A stretch of 64,000 nucleotides of DNA, taken from the NCBI GenBank assembly GCA_013399875.1, contig VXAZ01009370.1:814161-878160 (forward strand). The letters are read 5' to 3'. Positions within the stretch are counted from its first letter, which is position 1. Each line of letters begins with the position of its first letter. Both the position numbers and the translations under genes were made by a program. Under the pieces are notes generated by a model. It did no database searches. It was not told where the DNA came from and saw nothing but the letters and a program-made list of their open reading frames with translations. Of this stretch, positions 48,677-61,740 are shown piece after piece. The DNA is from Gymnorhina tibicen. Lineage: Eukaryota > Chordata > Aves > Passeriformes > Artamidae.

Positions 48677-49693
48677 TTACTGAGACCCATGTCGATGGGT
48701 TGTGGCTGTTTCTGGTATTTCAAGGTGATTGTTGGCACTGGTTTTCCTTCGGCACTTTTGTATGACTTTCAGTACTTCATCCTTGCACGGTTTATGCGAA
48801 AAAAGTACAATTACCAAACTAGCACAGCTCTCACAGAACAGCACTATTTCTGCAATGTTCATCACAAGCTCGTTCTGTGTAGTTCCAATGCTCCTCTGTA
48901 GTTTCAGCGTTGTCCTGAAGAGAACCATGACGTTATAAAAGAGGCGGCAGATAAACATTGTCACGCTGACGGCGTACACGGCGGGGTAAGTGCTGATGTG
49001 CTGCTGCAAGGCTGGCGCTCCAGCAGGTGCTTCTTTAGCCAAGAGAACAGCAAAACAGAGAATCTGAAGCAGTGACGGGATTCCAAACCCGAAGGTGAAT
49101 TTAACGATCTCGTATTCAGGCCACGCAAACAGCGGATCCAGCTGGCAGCACGCTTCCAGCTGGTAATTATCAGTGCCAACCAGCACCGCCTCCGTCAGGG
49201 ACAAACAGAAGGTGTATGTGAGCACAAACCCGACACACAACATGGGTCTTTGGGTGGCTCTGCAGAGAGCAGTCCCTGGTGGAAACCTCTCCAGTAATAG
49301 TGTAAGAAGTGTCAAAATGAAAACATACTGAGAGTTGAAATAACCGAAGTTAAAAAAAAATGACAGTACACTGCAGGCAAGGTGGGTTGCTGTTAAATAG
49401 TCAGGTCTAGTGATTACAGTAAATGATAAAAAAATCATTATGATATTGCTGATGGTGAAGTGTAGAAGAAGTAAGTCCAAGCTTTGTCTTTTGCTCTGCA
49501 AATAATTCTTTACGAAAATGATCAAAATACATATGCCAGCTGTTAATCCTGTGGATACAAAAAAGGCAATGTAACAGTGCATAAGTCTGGATATGATGTT
49601 TTGAGAAGCTATGAAGGCTTCAATTTCTTCTTGGGAAGTGAAAGGCTGGCTCTTGCTTGGGTAGCTGATCCACGTCATGTTGTGAGAAGTCAT
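48677..49693 (-). CDS. Divergent orphan class A-like G protein-coupled receptor
   Basis: An intact single-exon ORF of 338 residues, seven hydrophobic segments: about 38-62, 72-96, 103-134, 150-172, 196-219, 236-259 and 275-299. It has a sequon at N5 and a likely C107-C182/C183 disulphide. Class A marks are mostly replaced: no GN in TM1, N83 where TM2 normally has Asp, E135-R136-F137 for DRY, no Trp in TM4, no CWxP in TM6 and no NPxxY in TM7. The tail (300-338) is basic, then polar. The ATG at 49,693 has A at -3. A strong acceptor (ccttccttttccag, exon from about 49,738) precedes it, implying upstream 5' exons. It lies in the C7orf50 intron, antisense, 9.3 kb beyond GPER1. It is not GPR146, the other receptor expected in this locus, and I do not recognise the family. 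An intact frame of this length argues for function; ligand unknown. Confidence 0.85.
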   Translation of the reverse strand: MTSHNMTWISYPSKSQPFTSQEEIEAFIASQNIISRLMHCYIAFFVSTGLTAGICILIIFVKNYLQSKRQSLDLLLLHFTISNIIMIFLSFTVITRPDYLTATHLACSVLSFFFNFGYFNSQYVFILTLLTLLLERFPPGTALCRATQRPMLCVGFVLTYTFCLSLTEAVLVGTDNYQLEACCQLDPLFAWPEYEIVKFTFGFGIPSLLQILCFAVLLAKEAPAGAPALQQHISTYPAVYAVSVTMFICRLFYNVMVLFRTTLKLQRSIGTTQNELVMNIAEIVLFCESCASLVIVLFSHKPCKDEVLKVIQKCRRKTSANNHLEIPETATTHRHGSQ

Positions 49694-50120
49694 CCTTCTT
49701 TCCACAGTGTGCTTATTTCCTGTTCAACGGTGTTTGAACTGGAAAAGGAAGGTGAAACATTTTTTAAAGTACAGTTTTAATGCCTATTTTTGCATTGAAT
49801 ATATTATGTGCAGTCAGGAGTATGAACCATTTGTTCAGAATAAACGCAGTAATTTCTTGGTGGATTTTACACTCCTGTGTTATCACCCAAGTTAGCTTGA
49901 AATTATTTTTAGGCAGAGAAATCTGCCTTTTTATTTTTGATGTGGTTTCTGCTCTTACCACTCCCCCCCTCCTTTTCCGCACTTGATACAGCTCAGCTTT
50001 GTAGACAGCCAGGATCCAGCACACTCATGTTGCCTGTTGAATATATGGAATATTGGCTGTTCAGCGGGTGAGGAAGGAGCTGGCTCTGTTTAGGAGGAGC
50101 TGCTTTTCCTCCCCATCTTG

Positions 50121-50130
50121 CCAAAAAAGG
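50121..50130. promoter_or_regulatory. Perfect CArG box (SRF-type)
   Basis: CCAAAAAAGG matches CC(A/T)6GG exactly, about 430 bp upstream of the orphan receptor start codon, inside a locally GC-richer patch (about 50,040-50,240) that may be its 5' region. Single CArG matches do occur by chance. Confidence 0.35.
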
Positions 50131-50239
50131 CCAAGGCAGTTCGCAGGGCAATCCAATGTGTGGGCAGCAGCTCCAGCCACAAAAAAGCTCCACTGTCCTG
50201 TCACAAGGGTGGGAATTTTGTATCATTTGAACCCAGCTG

Positions 50240-53200
50240 CAGTCTCACACCACATACTGAGGAAAATGCAAAGATAATCACAATATGAGGCGCGAGCCGC
50301 ATTCCTTTCTTTGTTTTAGTTTTGCTTCCTTTCTGTTGTGAAAAAACGCCTTTCATAACTGCAGTCTGTACTGAGGAGCCCATATAAAATTAATGAGAGT
50401 GTTTAAGAACTGTTATGAACAAACTGCTTTTATACTAAAACATCTTTATACATTAATAACGCTGTCATTTCTTAGCTGTAGCTGTTGCATAAAACGGCAA
50501 AAAATAATGCTTTTCTGCATGCTCGACTTTGAGAAAACGATTACTGGTGCGTTGTAAACTTGTTGATAAAGTTTTAGCAAGGACCATTTATTACAGCTGC
50601 ACTATAAATTCCTGGAAATAGGGAATTTTGAGAGTAATATGGATAGGCTGTTAGCTGTAATGACTCTGTGATATGTAGATATAATGATTTTGCTAGTGTA
50701 TAAATGCTTGGAGGCTCCTTTTCTTTTTTAAGCCAAAAAGCTTTTATGAGAACATAATATGTACTCATGAAAAACTGTAATGGATATGGATATATAAATT
50801 TTCCAGACCACCTAAAAGCATAATTAGCTCAGTTTTCTAAGAGAAGATTTCTGTGCACCTTTTACTGATTGACGCAGAAAATAGCACACCTTTTTTAGTT
50901 GCAAAGAATAAATATATTTAAACACAAGATAATGAACCCACTATTCCTAATCAATTTGGAATGTCTGATTATAGATGTTCCTCAGTATTGGAAAAAGTTA
51001 AACAAATAGGCATTTTTACAGTGTAGGGTGTTTTCTGGGAAAAAAAATCTTCTTTATTCACAAAGGTTCCAATTTTGTGTTAGACTTTGGTGTTTTTACT
51101 TTGTTCTGTTTTCCATAAAGCTGGTCTGAACCAGCAGGCAAAGACAGAACCATGGAGTTCTCCTCACAGAAGATTCTGTAAGTCATAGTGGCAAGAAGCT
51201 ACATACTTAATTGTACATAATGCCTTTTCCATAAAGGGATTCTAGTGATGTTAACTCTTAAAGTGAAAGTAATTTTAAATTGGTAAAAATTCACAGAGAT
51301 GCATTAATGTTTTTAAGCAGTGCTCATTATAGATAAGTCAGTGTCTTAATGCTGTTTGACAGTTAATTTATGGTTGTTACCTCTGACACTACTTCACATT
51401 TCTGATATTTCTAATCTCTCCTCAAAATTGGAATTCTAATACTGGTTTTAATTAGAAAAGTTGACTTATCAAAGTGGCTTTGATTAAATGTGTATATAAT
51501 CTTATATAATTATAATTCCATTTATAGAAAAGCGTAGAGTTATGTTTTGATTCAGCAGTGTTCTTTGTCCCTTTTTAAAGCCAGAGTTTCTTCCTTTCCA
51601 GAAAAGGTTATTTTCTGAGAGATTCCACTACAGGAAGGACCGGTGCACCCAGGGAAAATGTTTTGTGTTACAGGTGGTCTTGCAGGAGGGAAAGGCTGGC
51701 TGGCCAGACTCTGTCTGTGCTCCAGCCTCTGAGCTGGGGTGCACCATGTAGGAAAGAGCTGATGGGCAAAACAGGCAGAAGTCTCTGAAGCAAGTTAAAA
51801 GTCAGTGTAATTTTGAAGCTTAAAAATAGTTTATTAAATATGAGCGACTCTTGTGTGTAAAACTTCAACTTTCACAATTGATTTCTTCTTAAATACTTGG
51901 GAGGCGTCTCAAGAATGAAGGAAACTGTAAGTGAAATTTGGATCTTCTGTTAGGAGAGAGATTGGAAGCTTAATCTGGGGAGGGATTGTGACCTCCTGAG
52001 CATCTGAGGAAGTCTGTTGTTACCATCCCACGCTGTAGGTTCAAGGTTAGGAAATATTTACATTTAAAGCTGTTCCACCCGAGCCTACAGTGTCACCTGC
52101 CAATTCCAGCAGGCCTTTTGCAGGGCTGAATGTAGGAACTCAGTTCTGGTTCTGTGAACATCTCCGTTACCTTCTCAACAACTGTTATGGGCCAGCTGAC
52201 TGCGCTCGCTGTCCTTGCAGGGAATCTCAGAATAACTTAGCAACATTCAACTTTTCTGGTAGCATCATTGCACAGGAAACAAAGGATGTAGCTTGGGGTT
52301 TCATAGGAAATCATATGGCCTTACATCAAATTACAGGGAAAAATAAAAAAGCCAAAACTTGAATAAATTTGCTCAGGACCTGGCCTTGGTACTGATACTG
52401 GGTTCAATTTTGACCACAGCAATGTATTTTTAATTTTATTTAAACACTCTTTGGGCGTTTAAGACAAAGTAAGGCTCAATGCAGCATATTCCAGTAACTG
52501 CAGCTTACTGTGAGAGCCAGTGCATCATCTTGGTTTCTCTTCCTGTACCCTGTACAAAGCATTGTGATGTGTTATTGACAGGCCAGCACAGTGTTAAGCA
52601 GAGGCTCAGGATGTGTTTTGCCCTCATTTGGTGTCAAGACGGGTGCCAGCAGCAGTTTCAGTTGTAACCACAGACGTTAACATTGTTGTTAAATAATTAA
52701 CATTGATGCTTCCTCTCCATCTAAATATTATTATCCTAACCTGAGTGTATGTCTTTTAAGTTACCTCGTCTGAGGAGGGAATTCAACTAAACAAAAATGA
52801 TCTATTCAACCTAGAATTAATATGCTCACTTCGGGGAAATAACAGTGCAACTATGTGTTTATATTTATAATCAGGGTAAGTATTAAAATTCTGAGCTAAG
52901 GAAAAATTTTTAGGCGTGCTGTTCTAAAGGAAATGTCCCAAAAATCACCTTAGGATTCCCACACAAACAAAATTTTACCAAAAGACCAAGCTGTTTGCAG
53001 CTTTGCTGTGGGTAGTCAGTGTGAGTGTAATTCTTGTTTGAATTCAATGAAGTGTTTATTACAGAAGAAAAAATATCTCCTAGCAGTTTGCAGCTAATTC
53101 TGCAATATTTTCCGTTTGGCAAATACGATTAAAGTCAATGCGTACTTATAAACTTTTCCCCCTTACATTATTCCTAAAAGCTTAAAAGAATCACAGTGAT

Positions 53201-56200
53201 AATGTCAGAGACTCTTTTCATATTTGGTTCTGGTGTCTCACTATTTAAAAGAGCAAATGGCAATTTGGAGCTCAGATTGTGGTAGGAAGGGCTTGTGTGC
53301 AGGGGGTGCAGTCAGACGTGCCCAGTTCTTCCTGCAAGTGCTTTCTCCTCTCTGAAAGGGTTGTGCCTACCCATGTATTTCTGACTTCCCGGCAATCTAT
53401 AATTTTTGGGGGTTTTTTGCAGTATTTTGTCTCTTCGTAATGATCTCAGTGAAATTTGAGGATACATAGCACCTTCCAAGATGCATTGCTCATGAAGTGG
53501 CTGCCTTAGGGTCTCGTAGCTGGAACTCTAAACTGGGCCCCGCCAGAACAGCCTGACTCCCCTGCAGCCCCTGCAGCTGGACTGGGAATAGTCACAGATG
53601 GCACAACCTCTCTGCAGGCCTGTTTACATCGGAATGGGCAGCTTTAGAGATTCCTGTGACTGCAAGGTGCTCATCTGTCATGTAAAGCAGCTCCAAGAAA
53701 TTGCCTTTCCAGTTTTAAAACATTCCCAAAGCACCAAGTTCATGCTTAGAACAGTGATGGGGCGAAGGAGCTCACAGCTTCTGCTGTAGTAATACTAATG
53801 TTTGCGAATTTTATAGACTTCTGGTAATACTAGTTTAATTTAATTTAAAATAAAAATATATGTTCCATGGGAGCAGCAGAGGGCGGTTTATTTCTCACGT
53901 GTTTTATTTCAGAATATTCATACAGCTGGCCACATCTTCAAAATACTTAGAGTTTCCCTCATTAAAAAAAAAAAACCTAGGGAATTTGTTATGTCATTTT
54001 CCTCTGCTGTGAGAAGGTCTGGTATTCCCTCAATTCTTGTCTGGTTCTTGGATTTACTGCAGAGACATACTTTATTTTTTTCCAAATGCACATCGTGTTT
54101 ATGCCATGTAATGTTTATGCTCTGCTGTGGTGTGGGAGGAGGGGGTGACGGCAGACTTTTTAAAGACTTTTTTTTTTTTTTAAAGTCCTTTACTCTTTCA
54201 GTGGTTTTTGCAGCTTACACTGCAAACACCTCAAGACCTGAATTGCTTTTTCTCTCTCGCAACATACTATGACACAAACTGACTTTGTTATTTCCTTTTA
54301 GTCACCGGTACCTATGGCAGAAGCCAGGTCTATTTCTGTTTGTTTTACGGCTAGTTACTGAGGGAGATTTGCAATATGCTACTTGCATTATCTTTCCTTG
54401 TGTTGTCATGCTCCAGTATTTTGCCCCTTTATCCCAGGTCCCCCTTACTTGAATTGGCCACCAGTCATGTTACAAATCCTTCCCTAATTTCATGTGGCCT
54501 TGCTTTTTACTGGGATTTTTTTTTTCCTCTTTCTATCCCTGTTTCCCTCCTATAATTCAGCAGCTAAAGCAAATACGTTTGATTTTTACTTTCTGAAGCG
54601 CGGTGAATACATTCCCCTTCACTTCCAACACAGTGAGCACAGTGTTCAGAAAGCAGTTTAAAAATAGCAAGCTGTGAAAAGACTTTCAGTATCGAGGGGA
54701 CCCAGTCCCTAAGATTTCACCGGGTTTGGGTTCCTCATCCCCACTTTGATGTTTAACTTCTGCAAAAGGAGAGCTTGCTTTCAAGGAGACTTGTGTTTAT
54801 TTAAAGTCTAGAGGGAAGAGCTCCTAAACCAGGGGATTTTCTCCCTGGCAGCCAGAACTCTTCCTCTGTAAAAGGTTTGGCAGGGCAGTCTTTCTGCATT
54901 CTGTCACCAGCCTTTAGAAGGAAAATATTCTTTCATCCACTCACAAAGCAATACATGTAACGTTGCTTGTGAAACTCTGCTCTTGGTGGGCATGTCCTGC
55001 ATCGACTTGAGCAAACACGTGATCTGGGGGGTGAAGATGTCCTTTCTGTTCACACTGCGTCTGCCAAGTTAAAAGATGGGGGCAGCTTGCAGTATGTGAG
55101 ACTAAAATGTGAAATGCTATATTCTTCTTTCTTGTAAGATCACAATTCCTACTCTTGGGCAAGTATTTGAGTTGTAAAGACTTAAGAAATCCTACCCTTA
55201 ACTTATGGAAAAGTACCAGTTCCTGAGAAACCGAAAGCTTTTGTTTTTACTTTTCTAGAATATGAAGGAACTAACAGTAACTTAAATATAATTTCCGAGC
55301 AGCATCACTGATGTGTTTCCTGTCCTATGCAATTCCTGTAGTGGGGTTAAGATTATCTGACAACATCCATCCTTTAAAAGACTGGTTTTAGGCAATGGTT
55401 GGAGTTGTTTGTCCAGACCACTGAACAGTATTTCATCATGCAGCTCCCATTGGTTCACCGGGAGTGAAGTACTTACTGGAAAAGTCTTCACATTTTCTCT
55501 ACTTAATGCCCAGCTTTATCACAGCTTTCAGCTTCATTATACATTTCAGCTTTCTGAGGACCTTTCCCAGACACAGTACTTTAGTTTGTGTAGTTCAAAT
55601 ATTGTTAAAGGCGGGAAAACTAAAAATTTTTAATTACAACCTTAGCGTCACTATTTGAGCCTCTTGAACAAAACATTGCATATTCAAAGTAAATAAAGCA
55701 CTTACCTTTCCAGTGAAATGTTCCACAGAAAGAACAGGCTGAGCCTTTCACTGTGAAATGTCAGATGAAATACAATTATTGTTTGGAGCTTATAGCCCTT
55801 TCTATTTCTGTAGAAAGCAGAGTGTGTATATTACAATAACTTCTTCAGCTGCTGTATCACGGTGAAAAATCCAGGCGCTTGCTGACTGAAAACACATGCA
55901 CTTCTGTAAGGGGAACAGGAACTTCGTTGAAGTCATTCAAACCATACACGTTGCATGTTTAGCAAACCTATGGTTTCATCATCATGTGACTTTAAAGTTC
56001 AGATTCTCCTCTGCAATGAGATATTTTAGAACAGAAAAGTAGTGTTTGTGCCTGCCATTTCTAAGTGTGTGAGGCCATCCAGTGGATTTTTTTTTTCCTG
56101 TTCATGAAGTAATCCTACGCTCACTGGCCAGCCTTTGCAATTGCATTTTTTCCCAGTGCGCTGTTTGAAGTGCTAGAGGTCTAGAGAAGGGAAAGCCTGT

Positions 56201-57590
56201 GGAATAAACACCACACCACGCCCTTTGCTTAATACAACACAAACTCAACACAAAGCAGGGCATGTCAAACCATTAAGATCCTGCTTAAAAATAGGTGTAT
56301 TTCTATTTTTCTGAGGGTCCTGGCTCTTGGAACACTCCTGTTATTGCATACGTGCAATAAATTATTTTTCCAGATGCTCTGCACTGACCATGAGGTGTTA
56401 AAAGACAAGATTTTGAGTATGAAGGATGTTTTGGGTCTGGCTCAGCATCAGTCAGTGACTGTGTTGAATAGCATTCTTAAAACCTTAGATATAAATAAGC
56501 AAGAAAAGCTTGGCTCATGGGTTTTTTTTAGTGCAGCCCGTCTGTCTGGGATGTATCAGTAGCATCATGTTGTCTCTTACCAGCTCATGGGGAAGGGCAT
56601 TTCTGTTGTAATCTTTTAGTAACGTGCAATGGCGTTTGTGGGTTGAGAGGGTAATTTTTGACCAGTGTATCAGCACTCTGTTTTCATGGCTTCCTACTTG
56701 TTGTACTTTAACAAGGCTAACTAAAAAACACGTGGAAACTGCCAAAACACTTCAAAAAAGTGAAATGAGACAAATGTATATGAATCTAAATTTCAAAATC
56801 AGGAGAAGGTATTTTAGCACTTGGTCTACATTTTCATCTGAAGGTTAGCACCACTGCTCCAAACGCTTTCTTGAGACTAGAGATAGATTAGATAGAGGGT
56901 CTTGGTTTGCAGCTGTTGCTCAGATTTCAGTTTTCAGGTTGAAGGTTCATGTTCTTTGTGAAGGAACTGTCCTCCGAAACAGCTCTTCAGTAGTTCAGGG
57001 GCTCTGTGAAATGCAATTTCCAATGAGCTTTATTCAGAATACCGTAATTCACACAGAGCCTTTGGTTTTGATCATCACATGTAGCAGCTTGTTGGACTGG
57101 GTAGCTTGTTTATTGTTTCGCTTTTATTTACAGTAGTTCCTCCAAACTGTTCCAGAAAACCTTGGGCACGGTGGCAGCATAGTGCAGGTGTTCTGAACGT
57201 AGCATTTCCCTGGGAGCTGTACCCGAATCCAGGCTCATTCTGTTGATACTAAGTTCTCATAGATGAGAATGGTAAAGAAAAAAATATGCATTGTTGTTAT
57301 GTGCAGATCAGGTGACTCTTTTTCTTTTTCTGTTGGTTTTTCAGTAAAGATGCAAATTTCAAGTGCCACCTTATTCTTTCTAGGGCTGAGGGCTGTGCAG
57401 AGAGAGCACCGAACTATGCAGGCATAGCGAAATGATTGGGTTTGAAATTACAGAAACATTTCAGAAAGGTTTTGGTCATCAATTTAACTTCTTAGCTTCC
57501 AGAATGGATCACTTGTGCACTTGAGGCAATGCTGAACAGTTGCAGCATGGTTTTGTTGCTGTACTTTCCACTGGAATGCTTTGAATAGGC
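50240..57590. other. C7orf50 intron, nothing identified
   Basis: AT-rich sequence with poly-A/T runs. I found no exon encoding the C7orf50 WKF domain, no receptor gene such as GPR146, and no clear repeat family. Scattered open frames of 60-95 codons are at chance level. Confidence 0.55.
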
Positions 57591-57593
57591 CCG

Positions 57594-57850
57594 TTATTGA
57601 TAACGCCATTATTGATAACCCCCGGGCCCTGCTGCGGGCAGAGACGGGGGGGAACTAAAATTATTTCTTGGCCGTGAGCCAGGAGCAAGGTGCTGAGGGT
57701 TTATATCTGGTTGAATTTGCCTTGGGTGGGTGTACACAAGGCTATTTGGCTGTGCCCTTGCTGTTTATTTGTAAAAGAAAGGCACATCAATGGCTGCACC
57801 AATTTAAGGAATATTCAAACCACTCTCCACAGAGCTTTCAGTGACTCTGA
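57594..57850. promoter_or_regulatory. Candidate enhancer with duplicated TTATTGATAAC
   Basis: TTATTGATAAC occurs twice, at 57,594-57,604 and 57,609-57,619, and the first is part of the dyad GTTAT-TG-ATAAC. It contains GATA and HNF1-like half sites. The next 230 bp hold a forkhead-like tgtttattt, a TEAD-like ggaatattc and a RUNX-like aaccact. This density in an AT-rich intron suggests a cis-regulatory element, but no expression evidence is available. Confidence 0.3.
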
Positions 57851-60800
57851 GCTAATGAGCAGTGGGTGAGCAAGGAGTAACTCCCGTGCAGATAAGCCCT
57901 GACACAGCAGCGTTGAGGCCACGTTTCCTGTTATTCAGTAACCTCGGGTGTGACAATGCATGGGCTGGGTAAGCAGGGCTCCAGGGGAACTCACCGCTAA
58001 TGAGAAAATTGTATAAATAGAAGCGGAAAAGCAAAAAAAGAGAAGCTATTTCTTACACCTCCCATCTTTAAAAAGAAAAAGCAATCTGAGAAAAAAGCTC
58101 CCATCTTCAAAACTGCATTCACATTTACAGGCACTTGTTCATACTCTGTCTGAAACCTGTATTAAAGTTCATTATTCAGTGGTATTTAGGGAGCAAGAAC
58201 GTGTTTCCTACTTGGAATCAGGTGCAAGTAGCACAACACAATTTCAGAATTGTACACGGATTGAGAGACTCGCACGTCAGAAAGCATTGCATTTTACAGG
58301 TGGAGAAACTTGGCTACTGAGAAATTTATTCTTCCAAGATGATGGAATAAATTGAAAGCCAGAGGAGAAAGAGAGGTTAGAAAATCAAAGTTTCCCAACT
58401 CTGTATTCTTTATTCTGTTTAGACCTTGCTGATTCCCATCTCCATAGCTGCAATTCTGCCTCATCTACAGAAACAAAAAAATTTTTGAGGTGTGTTAAGA
58501 GCTCCCAGGTGGAGTTTTGGCAGCAGCTCGCTGTGCTGTTACTGTCACAGTTAATGTGTTAGTAGAAGAAAAGCAAAATATTGCTGTTGTGTGACCAGCT
58601 GTGTCTTTCCTTAGAAAAAACAATAAACCAGTTTGTTTAATTTGCTTAAATGATCACAGGGTACAAGTCATATGAGGATAGTGGCAAGCAGACCAGTGCT
58701 CAGTTGTATAAAGGTTTCATAAAGCTGCAGAAAATTGTTATTTATAAATGGTGATTTATGGATTTATTATTTTTGGGTGAAATATTTTTTCATGTATTAG
58801 TTTACTTGCTCTCAGTGGAAAAGGTGGGTGTATGCTAACGATGTTCTGGATAGGATGGAGGCAGGAAAGGTGAAGTCACAGAAGTGAAATAGCTGTGAGA
58901 TGCTGTGCCAGTATTTCGGGATTGGCTGGTAACCTGTACAGCCACTAACCACCTACAGTGAGCTGCGGTGGGCAGAACTCTGGTTTATTTTTGGACACAA
59001 CTGTTCATATGGCAAAACAAATATCTCCAGTACTGAGTGACAGATGTTGCTATAAAGAAAGCAGATGTGAACGACTTTTTGTTGTTTTCTTTTACCAACA
59101 CCAATAATTTCTCTAAATTAACCCATATTACTGATGTGTTTAGCAGAGCACAGATCCCTGACAGGAGGTTTAATTTGAAGTGAAGGCTCTTTCTTTCATA
59201 TCAACGTGTGCCAGATGAGAGAAACTTCTCCATCTTTTCTAACAAACACCGTTCAATGCTTCTGGCTCGTGAGATGCTGCAACCCTGGAGATTTCAGTCT
59301 TTTTACTCTCTGGCTTCAGGCAGATCCATGCTGTGAAGTATTACGGAGATGGTGACCCTGTCTTGCTCACCTTCCTGCTGAATCCCCGTGATCAGCTGTT
59401 CAGCAAAGAGCTGCAACGCCCAGTTGAGCATTAGAGCTCTTGTTTGCTTGGTGCAGCATCAAACAGCCACAGGGTGATCGAGGATCCTGGAGACCAGGAG
59501 CCTGCAGTTTGTCCAAGGGACTGGGTTCCGTGGGGTAGTGATTATTGTTAGGGAGCTAATCCTGCACGAGAAGCCCAAAGTTTATTTTCAGACAACACTG
59601 TTGTCGTCTTCTCTCAATTAACGTATCTTTTCTTGCCTTTTGGATGTAAGGTTATTAAGAAAACCATCCCTGTGCAGAATGATAGGATTGTTTTGGAATA
59701 TTAAATGACTGTTGTTGCCTATGCCCCAGTGTATTATGATGAAAAGCAGTTGCATTGTTACTGGAATTTTGAATCGTGCAATACACTGCAATTTTGTTTC
59801 AAAGATGTTTTTCATCAACTGTCACGTATTTCCACCTTAATTTTTCTTCTATTGTTGTTGTGTAAGAAGTAACTTGAGTGTGGGATATAAGCCACTGTGC
59901 TATAGTCAGAGATTGCTTTCACCCTATTCGGCTGAGCTTAAATATTGGAAGCTTTTTTTTGTAGCATTTTAAGACATTAAAGCCACTTATATTAATGCAA
60001 TACCTCAGAATTCCTGGGGAAAAAAACCCCTAATTTTGGAGAGGAGCATCTGTTCTAGGGCTTTTGTTACAATGATGCACAGTTGCCCATCGCTCTGTAA
60101 AACTGTTTTTGTGAAAGGCCCTGCTGTTGATTTTACGTGTGTTTAGTCTTACTTGACAGCAAGCAAATTTGTGTCCTTGATTAAAACACTGTAGGACCTT
60201 AGGCCTTTGACATTAAAAAGGACACACCTCCCCCAAAAAACTCAAACCACCAAACCCCAAAACGTGAGGGAAGTTGTACAGAGAACGAAGAATTGCTAGT
60301 TGGAAGAAAGTTAAAGGAATTTTGTGTATAGATTGATTTTAGAATAAAAAAACCTCACATGGCTTTACTGTATTATATTCCCTGCATGTTTGGTTTAGGA
60401 AGGGGATTTTTAAGTGTGGTTTTTAAAATGGAATTCAGATGCTTATGCTTATTTATAAGGTACATGGAGCTACGTGAAATTGTAAATTTGATAGTATTGC
60501 TCTCTCTGCTTGGATGGGGTTAAGAAAGCCCAGGCTGGCGATGTTTATCCATAAGCACTGGTTATTAATGATTACCTGCACCTCAGAGGCTGGTTGTAAA
60601 TCAACATTTCTTCCTTCTCTCCTAGAACAGCCATGCTCGGGGCTGTGTGATTGCTGCCTTCACATCTCAGGGTTCCTTGCCTGTGGTTCACTATTAGTGA
60701 TTTTATTATTGGCTTATTTGAGCACTGTTTGTAATGCAAGTTGTTTTATAAACAGTATTTTATTATTATTACTATACAGTAATGTTTCCATCAATCACAA

Positions 60801-61740
60801 AATAAATTCCTCAGTACGGGTAAATCATCTGTGTAACTCAGCTACAAGAGCTCAAAAATTGCCTGTATTTCAAAATAATATTCTACTAAAGGGTGGAAAA
60901 AAGCTTTTTCTAATGGCAAGTTTTAATAAGAGAGCTGGTCTCTGCATAGCACTGCAGGTGCTGGAATGATTATTTAACTGCACATAGGCTGGACCTGAAA
61001 AATTTCAGACTTCTCTCTCAATTAAGTAAGAAATCTATTTCATTGTGAACCAGTGAAACCATACTTAATTAGAAAGAATTACAGTATTCTGGAGCTGAAT
61101 GGGAATGGCACTTCCTTTGGTCTTTGAGCATCTTGTCGACCACAATGACTAGTAACAGATGTTTCGTGAAACAATGCAAGAAACATGTGCTTTTTAATAA
61201 ATATTTCTTCCTTGTGAATAGTCAGACCTAGTAGCCTGGTTAAATATCCTTCTATTAGGTTCAAAGCTAAAATTAGCCATTGTCGAGATTTGTTTCTTGC
61301 AACAGAATTGTCTCTTACCTGCCTCTCCCTCGCAGCAGCAGTTGGTTGTACAAGTTGAGGTTAATTTTGTTTCCTCTAAATACTTGTAGCAACACCCTCA
61401 CTGCCTGCAGACAGGACCAGCTGTACAAATCTGTGTTTAACCAGAAACTGGGACTGATTTTTTCCCCCATCCCCTAAAGATTAATGTAAATCTAACTAAT
61501 TTTACTGATCTTACTGCTTTTGGGAATGGTAAGACCATTCTGCCAGTGACCACCAGATGGAGTTTCTAAAACGGCTTTGATAAACCAATACCAGAATTCA
61601 TTTCAAAATGATCTTTTAAAGGTTTTGGAGATAAGAAAGAGTGCAGAAATTCTACCGACTTGCAGATAAATTTTAGCTTAAATGTGCAAATTTTGGGGGG
61701 CTAAAATGAGGTTTTTCAGTTCACTTTGTAATTAGTAATT
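57851..61740. other. C7orf50 intron, nothing identified
   Basis: AT-rich non-coding sequence. An A/C-rich low-complexity stretch is at about 60,225-60,265. The 151-codon frame at 60,514-60,969 has no family resemblance. Confidence 0.55.

Noticed and set aside
49694..49705. Upstream start for the orphan receptor adding four residues
   Set aside because: The codon there is GTG, not ATG; the first ATG is at 49,693 and has a good context.
54150..54190. Possible poly-A/T hairpin around the long T run
   Set aside because: Arms are short and made mostly of T/A homopolymer, which pairs trivially.
60514..60969. 151-codon plus-strand frame with hydrophobic stretches, possible membrane protein
   Set aside because: No family recognised, and leucine/isoleucine runs arise from TTA/ATT-rich DNA.
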